Assembly (NCBI GenBank): GCA_030407315.1 | Contig: JALQPE010000171.1 | Coordinates: 164,485 to 228,484 of the forward strand | From: Asparagopsis taxiformis | Lineage: Eukaryota; Rhodophyta; Florideophyceae; Bonnemaisoniales; Bonnemaisoniaceae | DNA: 64,000 nucleotides | Direction: 5' to 3' | Shown: positions 39,200-49,507 of the stretch, piece by piece | How the letters are laid out: each line of letters starts with the position of its first letter | How positions within the stretch are numbered: position 1 is the first letter of the stretch | The notes under the pieces: generated by a model | The model's database searches: none | The model's input: only the letters and a program-made list of their open reading frames with translations | Told to the model about the DNA's origin: nothing | Translations under genes and position numbers: made by a program

Positions 39200-40459
39200 A
39201 TGCTTCGATTCCTGTCTTCACGTTCGCTTTCTACGCTTTCGGCGTCCCATTCTCTGGCAACGACCCCGCGCATCCAGTCCGCTGCCATGGCAGTCGCCTC
39301 TTTTGACGAACTCAAGGAAGCCACTAAAACGCGCGATGCTCAAGTAGCCAGCACTTTACTTCATCGTCTACTTCAAATTGTCAAAGGCCTCCAAAATCCG
39401 TCAGATCCCTCCAACTCTCGTCCCTCTATGGGAAAAAATTTCGAGGCTGTCGTCCATGGCTGTCTCTCGCGTCATTATCATGCCATTGGCGATGTACCGA
39501 ATGAACGGCTCCATCGTATTGAAACTATATCTGCACTCGTAGATGACAATACCTCTGACGATACTGCAAGCCATGCATTAGTCGCAATGGCCTATAATTC
39601 GCTCGCCTTAGCATGTCTACGTGTACCTTCTGCCGAAGCACAATTAGCTGCCCAGGCAGCAGCAGCCCAAGCTGAACAATTGGCCGTTTCTCCAAATCTC
39701 CGAATGGCATCTTCCCTCTTCTCTGCCCTTGCTCGTCAGAAAGGCTCCAAACATCAGCACGTAATGCTATCCGCTTTGACTGCCATGCCTACAGATCTAG
39801 ATATTGAATCTGGTGAACTGGATATTCCCGGATACGCACGCTTTTTCCTTGCTCTTCTAGAGCCAGTTGGGCAATCAAAACAGCAGGACACAAATGCCAT
39901 TGATCAAATCAAAGCTTTACTCATTCGTTGGGATAACAAGAACGACTTCGACATGGTTGAGGCTTTATGTGCAGCAGCACAGCAGCTTCGTATCAGGGAC
40001 TCCCATAACAAAGATAGCCTCAAACAAGCAGAGGACTTTTTGACCCGTGCCTTGCGTACTGCGGATTCACTCGGTAATGCCCTCGATAAAAGTGAATCTC
40101 TGCTTGGGTTAGCTCAACTATATGCACTTCGAGGGCAAATTATCGAGGCAGAAGGCCTCTTTAGAAATGTTGAAGAGCGATTTGAGGCAGTGTGGGAGAA
40201 GAAAGCATTTACTGTGTCGTCCGCTGATATGTTCTGCAGAACGTTGAGGGCGTTCGCTGCATTCCTAGAAGGGAGTGAAATCAACGGCAAACGGCGAGAT
40301 AAGGAGGGTGCTCTGAAGAGGGAACGTTTAAGCCAAGTCCAACAACTGTATCCGCTTATTCTTGGCACAGGTCAAACATCCCACATTCCGTTGTGGTTTA
40401 TCGATTCAGCTCTACCTCACTTTGAGATGCCTGCCCCCGAATTATTCTGCGAGAGTTGA
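39200..40459 (+). CDS. TPR-like helical protein with organelle-type leader, function unknown
   Basis: From the first ATG (39200) the protein has 419 residues. The first 38 are rich in Ser, Leu, Arg, Thr and Ala with no acidic residue, consistent with a mitochondrial or plastid presequence. An internal Met-Ala follows where processing might occur. The rest is largely helical. The segments A-Y-N-S-L-A-L-A-C-L-R and L-L-G-L-A-Q-L-Y-A-L-R-G-Q-I-I-E-A-E-G-L-F look like degenerate TPR helices. No catalytic motif is apparent. The gene converges on the RNA methyltransferase gene with 169 bases between stops. I do not recognise a named family. Confidence 0.7.
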   Translation: MLRFLSSRSLSTLSASHSLATTPRIQSAAMAVASFDELKEATKTRDAQVASTLLHRLLQIVKGLQNPSDPSNSRPSMGKNFEAVVHGCLSRHYHAIGDVPNERLHRIETISALVDDNTSDDTASHALVAMAYNSLALACLRVPSAEAQLAAQAAAAQAEQLAVSPNLRMASSLFSALARQKGSKHQHVMLSALTAMPTDLDIESGELDIPGYARFFLALLEPVGQSKQQDTNAIDQIKALLIRWDNKNDFDMVEALCAAAQQLRIRDSHNKDSLKQAEDFLTRALRTADSLGNALDKSESLLGLAQLYALRGQIIEAEGLFRNVEERFEAVWEKKAFTVSSADMFCRTLRAFAAFLEGSEINGKRRDKEGALKRERLSQVQQLYPLILGTGQTSHIPLWFIDSALPHFEMPAPELFCES

Positions 40460-40628
40460 TGGTTAAGATCTGCGTTGCAGAGAGGAGATTTCATACCTGA
40501 GTTACTCAAGATTTAAATGTTCAAAGCCCTGAATGTTCCGCGAACGGATTGATATGGTAATGGCATATCAGAGAGAACCTGTGACCACTGGTACAGATGG
40601 TAGCTTGTCGCTAGAGAAAACCAGCATC

Positions 40629-41495
40629 TCATTCATGCAGTTTGGCTGCCTGTTTCGCCTGGATTTCCTTGAGTTGACGGTCATACATGATTACTGCACC
40701 AGCTGCTGCTACATTCAAGCTACTTGGTCTTCCCTCTGCAGTTGGAATTGAGACATGGGCGTGTGCAAATTGAACCAGAGCGGGTGGAATTCCCATATCT
40801 TCACTGCCCAGGACATATAAAGCACGTTTTGGATGTTTGAACTCAGTCAGATTCGTACCACCATACTCTACTGCTACAATTTGGGTGTCCACAGGCACAG
40901 ATGCCATGAAGTTACCCACGTTTTCATAAGCAAGACATGGGATTTGTCGATACGTCTTGTAAATGTCTGCGCTGCCCTCGATCTTCTTTTCATACCGTTT
41001 GCCAATCGTAAATGTCATCGCTGCACCAAACTGCAGTGCAGAGCGCCACAAGGATCCATGGTTACTCGCTGTTTTTCCGCGAACAATGCCGATACCAAAC
41101 CAGCTACCTGTCAAACAAGTCAGGGACGAATCGCACACAATCCTCTGTGCTAAATTCCCACTGGCGCGACCGGAATCAGTTCGAGAAACTAGCTTGACGT
41201 CAATACGGTGCAATTGTCCCTGTTCACTTGGTACTTCAGCTGTTATTAGTTGGTCACTGCTATTTTGAATTTGAACGAAACAATCTGCAGTCTCTTGGTA
41301 CACATGTGGAACGAATCGATCTGAATCAAGAAGAGCCTGTATTGCTTGCCAAATGTCAAACGCCTTGCAGACAGGTTGGTTCTCCGTCGACACTGCATTC
41401 TCTAATATAACCTCTCTCCCATTTCGCGGCTTCTCAAATTCATAGTACACTCGTAGACGAACGCTACAGGTCGCAGGTCCATCATGCTTTGACAT
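40629..41495 (-). CDS. SpoU/TrmH-family RNA 2'-O-methyltransferase
   Basis: This 288-residue protein uses S-adenosylmethionine, and its C-terminal domain has the SPOUT trefoil-knot motifs: A-L-Y-V-L-G-S-E-D-M-G-I-P (motif 2) and S-L-N-V-A-A-A-G-A-V-I-M-Y (motif 3). Motif 1 is probably near residue 125 (T-G-S-W-F-G-I-G-I-V-R-G-K-T-A-S-N-H-G), with Asn and Arg/Lys around the usual catalytic N/R position. The N-terminal 100 residues (R-V-Y-Y-E-F-E-K-P-R-N) are unlike the L30-like domain of 23S rRNA enzymes and may be specific to the RmtB/TrmH-like group of bacterial origin. tRNA or rRNA is the expected substrate, but the position modified cannot be told. Confidence 0.85.
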   Translation of the reverse strand: MSKHDGPATCSVRLRVYYEFEKPRNGREVILENAVSTENQPVCKAFDIWQAIQALLDSDRFVPHVYQETADCFVQIQNSSDQLITAEVPSEQGQLHRIDVKLVSRTDSGRASGNLAQRIVCDSSLTCLTGSWFGIGIVRGKTASNHGSLWRSALQFGAAMTFTIGKRYEKKIEGSADIYKTYRQIPCLAYENVGNFMASVPVDTQIVAVEYGGTNLTEFKHPKRALYVLGSEDMGIPPALVQFAHAHVSIPTAEGRPSSLNVAAAGAVIMYDRQLKEIQAKQAAKLHE

Positions 41496-41880
41496 GCTTT
41501 TGGCGCTAGTAGTGGGATCAAAAGTGAGGAAGGGAATTCGCAGAGGATTTCTATTTTGCGACGATATTATGATCGTTTTGAGAAACGAATTGTAACGGGG
41601 GTATCACATCTAAGGAGTAGGCTGGGACTTGTCGACGGGGTAGACAAAGCCCTATGAGAGAGCAATCAATTCCTCGTCACTTTATGGCATTTCAGGCTTC
41701 TGCTATTCTAATACTGCGAAGGATTGTACGCACTTCGCGTGCCATTCTGCGAGGACGACAATTCTTAGTTGCTCTCTGGTACGGGGAGCTTCCATCTCGT
41801 AGTCCCTAGCACGAAACAAACGTGAGTTGCCATATCCGCCTGGGTTTCTAGCGTTACAAATGTAGTACAGTTGCTCACAG
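41496..41880. other. Spacer between methyltransferase start and NAP1 stop
   Basis: This is 385 bp with no convincing gene. A minus-strand frame at 41703-42176 is an out-of-phase shadow of the acidic NAP1 tail. Confidence 0.4.
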
Positions 41881-42918
41881 CTATTGCTGTTTGCATTCCT
41901 CTGGTGTTTTGGCAGCGGGTGGTAGTTGCACTGCACCATTCGGCCTCGTTGTACTGTCATCGTCACCATTCGAGGAGGCCTCATCTTCATCGTTATCATC
42001 TCTATCATCCTCCTCTTCATCCTCGTCATCGTCTTCTTCCCTTTCCTGTTCCACTTCGTCATCGTCATCGTCTGCCTCTGTTTCAGCCAAATTGAGGTAG
42101 TACAGAAGGGCGCGAGGAATAAGATCAGCCCGAATACATTGGCCAAGCTCGTAGTCAGCATCCATAACGTCTTCAAGCTCTTCTTGAAGAGAGGGATCTA
42201 CTTCTCCGTCAGTATCGACGAGGCCTTGAGGGGGATTAAAAAAGTTGAAGAACGAATCAGTTGGCTGTTGCTTGACAAGAATGCGACCATTCTTAGTTTT
42301 CTTACGAAGAGTACGGACGGTTAGATCTTTGCCTGGTTTCCACAGCACCTTGCATCCTCTAGCCTCTGCAAGCTCTTCAAAGTCATCCTCCTCCATAATA
42401 TAGGTTTTGCTGAGCACATCGTTCTCGAAAAACGGATTATCTCTAAATTTGAGTCTGATAGTAAATGAACCGACTGGTAATGCATGTGGACCGTCTACAA
42501 ATTTTTCTTTTGTGACAGTGTCACAGCTGACGTCAATGAGATAACTGAGAGCGAGCGCATCTTTCTCCGTGATGTTTTCACGCAAAACTTCACAATTCTC
42601 AAACACCTTGAACCAAAAGTCGTCGAGCTTTGATTTATCGAGCACTTCCTTGCGCTTGACGAATATTGGGGAGAAACGCTTCTCGTACCTCTCCTCCAAT
42701 TCCTGCTTTTCTCTGAAGTAATCTGAAAAGATTTCATCGTGCTCCTTCTGAAGATCCCTCAGGTTGAAGAGAGATTGGCTTCTTTCTTTGTCGGCCACAA
42801 TGTCAGGCGCTACGGTACGCAAGTGATCGTCACTGAGCAAGTCAATCTCTATTAGATCATCGCGGGTGTTCATGGCAGCCCGCAACGACGCGTTGAGGTC
42901 GTTACCTTCGGTGGACAT
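41881..42918 (-). CDS. Nucleosome assembly protein 1 (NAP1-like histone chaperone)
   Basis: NAP1 shuttles H2A-H2B and assembles nucleosomes. From the ATG at 42918 it has 345 residues. The long dimerisation helix covers about 45-95 (L-R-D-L-Q-K-E-H-D-E-I-F), followed by the earmuff domain with F-W-F-K-V-F-E-N-C-E-V-L and the F-F-N-F-F-N-P-P segment, both diagnostic. The acidic tail contains long runs of Asp and Glu. The last four residues are C-K-Q-Q, a farnesylation-type CaaX box that is also present at the end of plant and animal NAP1 proteins, so lipid modification is plausible. Twelve additional upstream codons are open to 42954 but do not resemble the family. Confidence 0.94.
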   Translation of the reverse strand: MSTEGNDLNASLRAAMNTRDDLIEIDLLSDDHLRTVAPDIVADKERSQSLFNLRDLQKEHDEIFSDYFREKQELEERYEKRFSPIFVKRKEVLDKSKLDDFWFKVFENCEVLRENITEKDALALSYLIDVSCDTVTKEKFVDGPHALPVGSFTIRLKFRDNPFFENDVLSKTYIMEEDDFEELAEARGCKVLWKPGKDLTVRTLRKKTKNGRILVKQQPTDSFFNFFNPPQGLVDTDGEVDPSLQEELEDVMDADYELGQCIRADLIPRALLYYLNLAETEADDDDDEVEQEREEDDDEDEEEDDRDDNDEDEASSNGDDDSTTRPNGAVQLPPAAKTPEECKQQ

Positions 42919-43072
42919 GGCGATGGGATCGAAGGAATGCGGAGCAATTGGCACGTCTATCGCAGAAGCTGGAACGGCAGCAGCGACATCGACGCAAGTA
43001 GATATGAGTTGCCCTGTACCCGACTGAGCATGGACGTCGTGCGACTAGTAGACCTGCAAATTTTATTGTTTT

Positions 43073-43933
43073 TCACAATTTACCAACAATGCTATTTCGA
43101 TGATGCCAATCATCGAGCTTGATGGATATGTCGGCTTTACTTATTCGCGCGCCGGACACCTCAGATATATACACCGCTTCTCCGTAGAGGTCTGTGCGTC
43201 TAAACAATTCCAGAAACGTAAACATCAAGGTCTTCTCATCCAATATTCCTGTGAATTTGGTACTACTGCTGTTCTTCGACGCAGATGATCCCATGCCAAC
43301 ATTGACCCAGCCCGGGCAAAAGCAATTTATCCGCACCTGATTCCCAGCGCACTTGTCTCGCATACTTTTCGTGTAACCGACAACACCATGTTTTGATGCG
43401 CAATAATACGGTGCTATTGGAATATTAAAAACACCGCCTGCTGAACCTATATTCACAATTACGACATCATCGTGGCTTGGCCTTGATTGTTCCAACACTA
43501 GGCGATACAATGCAGCTTCCGTAGCCGTGATTAGTGCTGTCAGGTTTATGGCGATCGTTTCTTCCAGTTTGGCCTCATTGGCAAAGCCTGCATTATTCAC
43601 CACTGTGTCCAAACCACAAAATTCTTCGGCTGCAAGCCGCATTGTTTCTGCTACACGATGCTTATCACGAACGTCGCACTGAAAAAAAATTACAGATGCG
43701 TCTGGTAGTGAGGCCACTTCCGCAAGCTTTCTAGCCGCAGCTTCTCCTATCTCAGGTGTGCAGATGTCAGCGATCGCCAGTGACGAGCAGCCATTACACA
43801 CAAGTGCTTTCGCGAATAGAAAGCCGAGGCCGTTTGCAGCACCGCTGATCCAAACCTTTCGGCCCCTTACTGCCGCTGTATGCGAACTATACGGCTCTTG
43901 TCTTCTGATTTCTACTATGTTTGTCTTGTCCAT
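43073..43933 (-). CDS. Short-chain dehydrogenase/reductase
   Basis: This 286-residue Rossmann-fold oxidoreductase has the cofactor glycine motif S-G-A-A-N-G-L-G at about 31-38, N-N-A-G near 115, and the catalytic Ser and Y-C-A-S-K (Tyr and Lys) near 182-186. The residue after the second beta strand is an Asp in A-I-A-D, which favours NAD over NADP. The pattern resembles the 15-hydroxyprostaglandin-dehydrogenase/adh_short group. The substrate is unknown. There is no leader. The gene lies between NAP1 and IleRS, all on the minus strand, with separate spacers, so no operon is implied. Confidence 0.88.
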   Translation of the reverse strand: MDKTNIVEIRRQEPYSSHTAAVRGRKVWISGAANGLGFLFAKALVCNGCSSLAIADICTPEIGEAAARKLAEVASLPDASVIFFQCDVRDKHRVAETMRLAAEEFCGLDTVVNNAGFANEAKLEETIAINLTALITATEAALYRLVLEQSRPSHDDVVIVNIGSAGGVFNIPIAPYYCASKHGVVGYTKSMRDKCAGNQVRINCFCPGWVNVGMGSSASKNSSSTKFTGILDEKTLMFTFLELFRRTDLYGEAVYISEVSGARISKADISIKLDDWHHRNSIVGKL

Positions 43934-44210
43934 GACTTAATCTTGCAACAGATCGTGAGTCTAATAGAGAGGTCGCAATTCTGGACTAAGGGTGATTCCA
44001 CTACTTTAATCCGCGCGAGCGTCACTACACATCGATTTTTTCAATTTTCACAACGCAAATCTCGGTGCAATCTCACATTCGACAGCCTGGAAGCTTTTAA
44101 CAGTCTTCATTCACTCGAAGGATAAAACTATCTCATAGTTTTCATCTCGTTATAAAGACTACAGCGACAGGAAGGGAATGCGGGCTTTTACTGCAAAGTT
44201 AGCTGCTCAA

Positions 44211-47200
44211 CTACAGCGGCGCTCCCGCTGCAACTCGATCAAACGAAGAGTAAAACACGTGCTTTCCTATTACAAGTGAACAGCTCAGCGGCTCGTTATC
44301 TACCTTGATGTTAATATTAATAGTTTCTTCCATACCATCTCCCGTTGATACAAGACATTCCGCAGATCGGCATCGAACATAATCCGTCACAATTTTCACA
44401 GCCACCTTGTCGCCAACAATTTCACAAATACGGGATACACTTGGGCAGAGGCCAGCAGTAGTAAGACACACTGCAAGGTTGGCATCACCAATAGATTCAA
44501 CACTTTCATGCGCGATCACAACGCTGCTCGCTGATTTCTCAGCAATCATCAAGGGGACTGAACCGCTCAGAGCATCTCGGAATACTTCCACTTTGTTCGA
44601 GATAACAGAGCGCAATCCATCATCCTCTGTCTCTATGAAAATTTCAATCTGATCTTCTGGCTTTAGATGAGACTTCTTTCTCAGTTTCTGAATGCGATTC
44701 ACTATCTCTCGTGCCAGACCCTCATCAATCAAGTCATCATCTCTCACAGTGTTCAGAGCAATAAGTAGTCCTGTTGATGATGCCTCAACCTGAAGATCAC
44801 CACTCGTTTTGTATTGATCCCGTAAATCTCTTGTAATCTTGACATCTGCAGTAGTAAGAACGTGTCCCTCGATCTCAATCTCACCACAATCTTCCAGTTG
44901 AAGTACTCTTTCAGGAGAAAGAGCCCTCACAGCTTTATGGACCACTTTGAAACTCTTTCCAAGTTTCTTGCCAAGCACTCGACCATCCGCATCTGCCTTC
45001 AACAGAACATATTCGCTTTCATCCAGCGAATATTTCACTTCTCGAACATTCAATTCTGAAGCTACGTAATCTTCCAAAGATTTAATGGCATTGATCACTT
45101 TCTCATCTCTGTGGATGATGGTAGCTTCTTTCAATGGTTGTTTCAGAGCCAGTTCTTTGTGTTCTCGGCCAACTCGTCCGAGTTCAATGACCATTTTCAT
45201 TTGTTCGATAGCCATCTCAAAAGACTTATCAATCCAGGTAGAATCGATAGCTGGTAGCATGAGGAAATGTACAGAATCAGCTCGAAGAGATTCAGGTACT
45301 AGAGGGCGCAGGACTTGATATGTGTACTCAGAAAAGAATGGCGCGAAAGGTCCCATTAGCTGCGACAAGCTCAAAAGCACTTGAGCCAAGGTACCTAGTG
45401 CAGCTCTCTGCTCTTCTTCAGACCCGGCACCTTTCAATCGTGGCCTATTAAGGCGAACATACCAATCGGTAAGAGAATTAACAAAGCTCAATAGCTTTGG
45501 AACGACTGTGTACAGTCTATATGCATTCATTTCCTCATGAACATGAACGATTAAGGAACCTAATGCCGATTCTATCCACAGGTCCATTTGATTCTTATGT
45601 GCAGAATACTTTGTTGCGTCTTCGATGGTAACAGGTATCCCAGAAGAATTGCTTAGAGAACGAACATTTTGGGTTAGGAAGCGCAAAGCATTGAACCAAG
45701 GCAGCATTACGTCCTTGATGACATCACGAACACCATCCTCTCGGAACCGTAGTGGCTCCGCACGAACAACTGGCGAATTAATCAGGTAGAGGCGTAGAGC
45801 ATCTGCACCATATGTATCCAAAACGTGAGACGGATCTGGGTAGTTCTTCAGTCTCTTAGACATCTTCTTTCCATCTTCTGCGAGAACAAGGCCATTAACG
45901 ACACAATTCTTGAATGCTGGTTTATCAAAAAGTGCTGTCGACAACACCATCAACGTATAGAACCACCCTCGTGTCTGATCAAGGCCTTCCGCAATGAAAT
46001 CTGCCGGGAACGTTTGGGGGAACTGTGAAACATTTTTTTCATTGAAGGGATAATGAACTGAAGAGTACGGCATTGAACCACTTTCAAACCAACAATCGAA
46101 CACTTCTGGGATGCGCCGCAGCACTTCTCCGGTTTTAGGAGATACAATCTCAATATCATCTATTGAGTCACGATGAAGGTCTGTGATCCCCGTCTGCCCT
46201 GAAAGCTCCTCTAGTTCTTTGACTGAACCGACCACAAGTCGCTCTCCAGTTTTTTCGCTTGTCCAGATGGGCAAAGGAGTACCCCAATATCTGTTTCTTG
46301 AAATGTTCCAATCTCGAGCATTTTCAAGCCAACTCCCAAATCTGTTGTGCTGCACAAAATCTGGAACCCATCGCGTTTGATCATTGTTCGCTAGTAGCCT
46401 GTCCTTGATATCCGTAACTCGCACAAACCAAGAAGGCACAGCACGTTGGATTAGTGGAGTTTCTGAACGCCAACAGAAGGGGTACCGATGGTTCAAGGAA
46501 TCATTCTTGACTAGACGGCCGATTTCCTTCAAGTGAAGAATAATGTGCTTATCAGCTTCTTTGACACCCATCCCAACAAAATCCGCTACAGGTTGTTCGA
46601 ATCGGCCATCAGCATCTACAGGACAAGGAAGTCCTTCCTCGAGATCGACAATATTGTTTGTTGTACATACTCTGTAATCATCTTCACCAAAGGCAGGGGC
46701 TTGATGAACGATTCCGGTTCCATCCGAGTCAGTGACGTAATCATCGACTAAGACTCTAAATGCTCGTTCTTTAAAGTCCTTAGCGAAGTAGTTGAAGAGG
46801 GGTTCATACTTGAGTCCTGCCAATTCTGTGCCTTTTACCTTCCTCAAGATCTGGAAGCCCTTATTCTTCTTTGGGTTCTTATAGAGTTGAACAAGCCGAG
46901 ATTCTGCCAAAACATAAACATTATCAGACTTTTCATCCTGGACATAGACATACGTAAGTTGCGGATGAACGCAGAGGGCGAGATTTGAAGGCAGTGTCCA
47001 AGGGTTGTTGTCCATGCTAGCATGGAAGCCGGAATGTCCGAGTCAATGATGGGAAATGATACTGTGACAGCGGGATCATTGACATCTTTGTAGTTGAGGC
47101 CAGATTCAAAGTTAGAGAGTGGTGTTGTACATCCGGTTGAATAAGGCATGACCCGGAAACCGCGGTAAACCAAACCCTTTTCGTACAAGGTCTTGAAAAC

Positions 47201-47689
47201 CCACCAAATACTTTCCATAAACGACGTATCCAGGGTCTTGTAGTCGTTCTCAAAATCGATCCATCGACCTATCCTTGTCACCACATTTTCCCATTCCTTC
47301 GCGAAGCGCATAACAATTTTTCGGCATTCAGCGTTGTAATTTGCAATACCCAGTTTCATTACATCTTCACGCGACTTGATGCCCAGCTGCTTTTCAATCT
47401 CAAATTCGATAGGAAGACCATGGCAGTCCCAACCAAATCTACGCGGTACATGATGGCCAGTCTGGTATGCGAAGCGCGTGACCGTGTCTTTGATTGTGCC
47501 TGCTAATAGATGACCGTAGTGAGGCATTCCAGTTGCAAAGGGAGGCCCATCATAGAAAGAGTAGATGGGTCGACCCTCACTAAGCTTGTTGGCTGTATGA
47601 AAGGCGTCGATGTTTTGCCAGTGTTGCAGAACCTGCTCCTCTGAATCAGGAAAACTGACACGATCGGGCAATTCTCCGAAGATAGACAT
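44211..47689 (-). CDS. Isoleucyl-tRNA synthetase (cytosolic type), frame broken once
   Basis: The enzyme charges tRNA-Ile. Two overlapping frames, 46844-47689 and 44211-47015, together give about 1,160 residues of a eukaryotic IleRS. The HIGH-type motif is H-Y-G-H (in [12 protein letters not shown]), and the KMSKS loop reads K-K-M-S-K-R-L-K. The CP1 editing domain, the anticodon helical domain and the C-terminal domain all follow. The frames meet inside the conserved editing-domain segment A-W-T-T-T-P-W-T-L-P-S: the first frame reads A-W-T-T-T-L-G-H-C, the second N-P-W-T-L-P-S. One extra base at the GGG run at 47002-47004 (plus strand) would restore a single frame. Because IleRS is essential, an under-called base is more likely than a pseudogene; no splice sites fit. 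Confidence 0.92.
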
Positions 47690-47920
47690 CGCTGCTGTGT
47701 TACAGCTCTCCGCGGCGGATGATGACAGGCGAACAAACGAGTAGCACTGGTGATATAAGTCCGCAGCAGGTTGTTGATGATAGCGATTATGAGGAGAAAG
47801 CTTGCTATCCCGACGGTGACGTGATCACATGTGCTGTTACACGAAGCGGACGGGATAAAAATACCGGTTTATTTTTCAATTTTCAAAAACTGTATCGAAG
47901 CGAAGCGAAGAAAGCGTCGA

Positions 47921-48340
47921 CTATGCGCCATCACGCGCCGCTCGGAGCGATCGTTCCAGGTCATTCATTGCAGGTTCGACGTATCGAACGAAGACGAAAA
48001 CTGCGCCCTTCGAACGTGGAGCTACAAGCCATGCAACAAATATAAACTTGAATAAGTAGTACATGGGGAACCAAAACCCTAGAAGTGGGTCCAAAACATT
48101 TTGTGTGACGAAGAGGAAGGACGCAGTAACCATCCATGCTATTAGCTTATCGACGAGGTCCGCGTTACTGGTATTGGATTTCAATGCCTTGTAGCACGTA
48201 TAGGACGCGTGCAAGTACCCCATGGCGTAACTGTAAGGTGGCGCAGATGAAGATGAATGTTGTCAGCAATCCAGTTGACGAACTGTGTAGATGCGAATAA
48301 GACGTACATACCACCCAAGATTGGACAAAGCAGCCCCCAT
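47921..48340 (-). CDS. REEP/TB2/DP1 family ER-shaping membrane protein
   Basis: The coding sequence is 48312-48340 joined to 47921-48230 on the minus strand (112 residues). The short first exon is followed by Y-A-M-G-Y-L-H-A-S-Y-T-C-Y-K-A-L-K-S, matching the REEP signature Y-P-A-Y-x-S-Y-K-A-V-K-S. The later part W-F-P-M-Y-Y-L-F-K-F-I-F-V-A-W-L and Y-V-E-P-A-M is diagnostic of REEP1-4 type proteins. Two hairpin membrane segments are expected, bending tubular ER. The intron is 81 nt, with GTATGT at its 5' end and TTACAG at its 3' end. Without the first exon the protein would start in the middle of the signature. Together with the fragment at the left edge, the window has two members of this superfamily. 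Confidence 0.88.
48231..48311 (-). other. Spliceosomal intron (81 nt) in the REEP gene
   Basis: On the minus strand it begins GTATGTACG and ends CCTTACAG, with a TGCTGAC branch-like sequence before the acceptor. It interrupts a codon after its second base. Confidence 0.85.
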
Positions 48341-48457
48341 CGTTAACTGCTTCGGCTAACGCCAACGATGAGAACATACACGCATGTCAAAGTTTATCAA
48401 CCAACTTGGCCTGGTGGCAACACAAAATTATAAATTATCTTTTCTAAACATGGAAAC

Positions 48458-49042
48458 TCATTTCTTTCCGAACAAGTCCTTCACGCTCTTGACAAAATTA
48501 CCCATCGCGTCTGCGTTCTCGTCTACGTAGCCTGCATCTACATATTGGCCTTCGACTTCGACGAAACCCTTGAAGAAATCCCTGGCACTTCCCGTGGCTG
48601 CACGGCGCAGTTCTGCCTCCTTCAATGCTGAAACTCGGTTCACATCTCCGGCTGCGCGCGCTTTCTCAACCGCACGCTCTCTTTGCTTTTGAATATCGCT
48701 AGCATTGTCCTGTGTCAGGTATTGAAGAGCAAGCATTTCATCCCCGTCTGCTTCACCAAGGGCAGCGTCCGCACTTTGTAGACTGGCTCCATCTACTGAA
48801 TTGCACAAGCGAACGACGGCTTCAGCCCATTCATCTGTCATATCAGCTGGTGGCCATGCTGTTTCTTCATTGACAGTCGCCTCTGACGATACTTTTGAAT
48901 CTGCCATGGTCATTCGAATTGACCGATTGTTGCGCATAATTGACGTCGACGGCCTTACATTGCAGCTTTGCTGTCTTTGCCCCGCAAAGCCATGTAGAGG
49001 AAAGAAAGTTGTCGGCGTCACAAATGCTGTTGTACGCGTCAT
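48458..49042 (-). CDS. Probable plastid-targeted small protein, function unknown
   Basis: From the ATG at 49042 this protein has 194 residues; the longer frame begins only with TTG. The first 45 residues are rich in Thr, Arg, Phe, Ser and Pro with no acid and include F-V-T-P and F-A-G-Q, consistent with a red-lineage plastid transit peptide. The mature part is acidic and helical. A central stretch A-L-G-E-A-D-G-D-E-M-L-A-L-Q-Y-L-T-Q resembles UBA/CUE-like three-helix sequences only weakly. The tail is lysine rich (V-K-S-V-K-D-L-F-G-K-K). No enzyme motif is visible. Confidence 0.65.
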   Translation of the reverse strand: MTRTTAFVTPTTFFPLHGFAGQRQQSCNVRPSTSIMRNNRSIRMTMADSKVSSEATVNEETAWPPADMTDEWAEAVVRLCNSVDGASLQSADAALGEADGDEMLALQYLTQDNASDIQKQRERAVEKARAAGDVNRVSALKEAELRRAATGSARDFFKGFVEVEGQYVDAGYVDENADAMGNFVKSVKDLFGKK

Positions 49043-49507
49043 GATGCTCGGTTGACTCAATTATCGATGACCAATACTGTGATCGATCTGTAGGTCTTAT
49101 ATATGAACAAGTTGGGCAGAGGAATAAAAATTAGAGGTTCAGCAACAGTTCCAAACTACAGCTACACAACCGCGAATTGAACTTTCTCTGGTGGCTCATT
49201 ATTTTCTAAATTTATCTCAGTGCAACAACAACAAAATTTGTGCAGATGCTTCGCACACTGAAAAGACTTTGGTACAACTTTCTAGCAATCTTGTCTTCGG
49301 ATGTTTTACAAATTGGGACACAATGGCAAAACCTATTCTACTACATGCTTTGTACCTGTCAAGAAAGTTTGCAAACAAACTTGTGCAGAGCTGCTACTAA
49401 AAACTAATCAGCTAGTCTCGTCTTGAATCATTCAAATGTCCACAGATAGCCTGAACTCAGCTTAATGTCACCCCTTACGTCATTTCACCTATTATTCTCG
49501 GTCAATC
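49043..49507. other. Divergent promoter region (unknown plastid protein / haloperoxidase-family gene)
   Basis: This is 465 bp. A 69-codon frame at 49191-49400 lacks support. Nothing else is recognised. Confidence 0.4.

Noticed and set aside
46981..47020. Programmed -1 frameshift in IleRS
   Set aside because: No X-XXY-YYZ slippery site or following structure is seen. A missing base in a short homopolymer is the simpler explanation.
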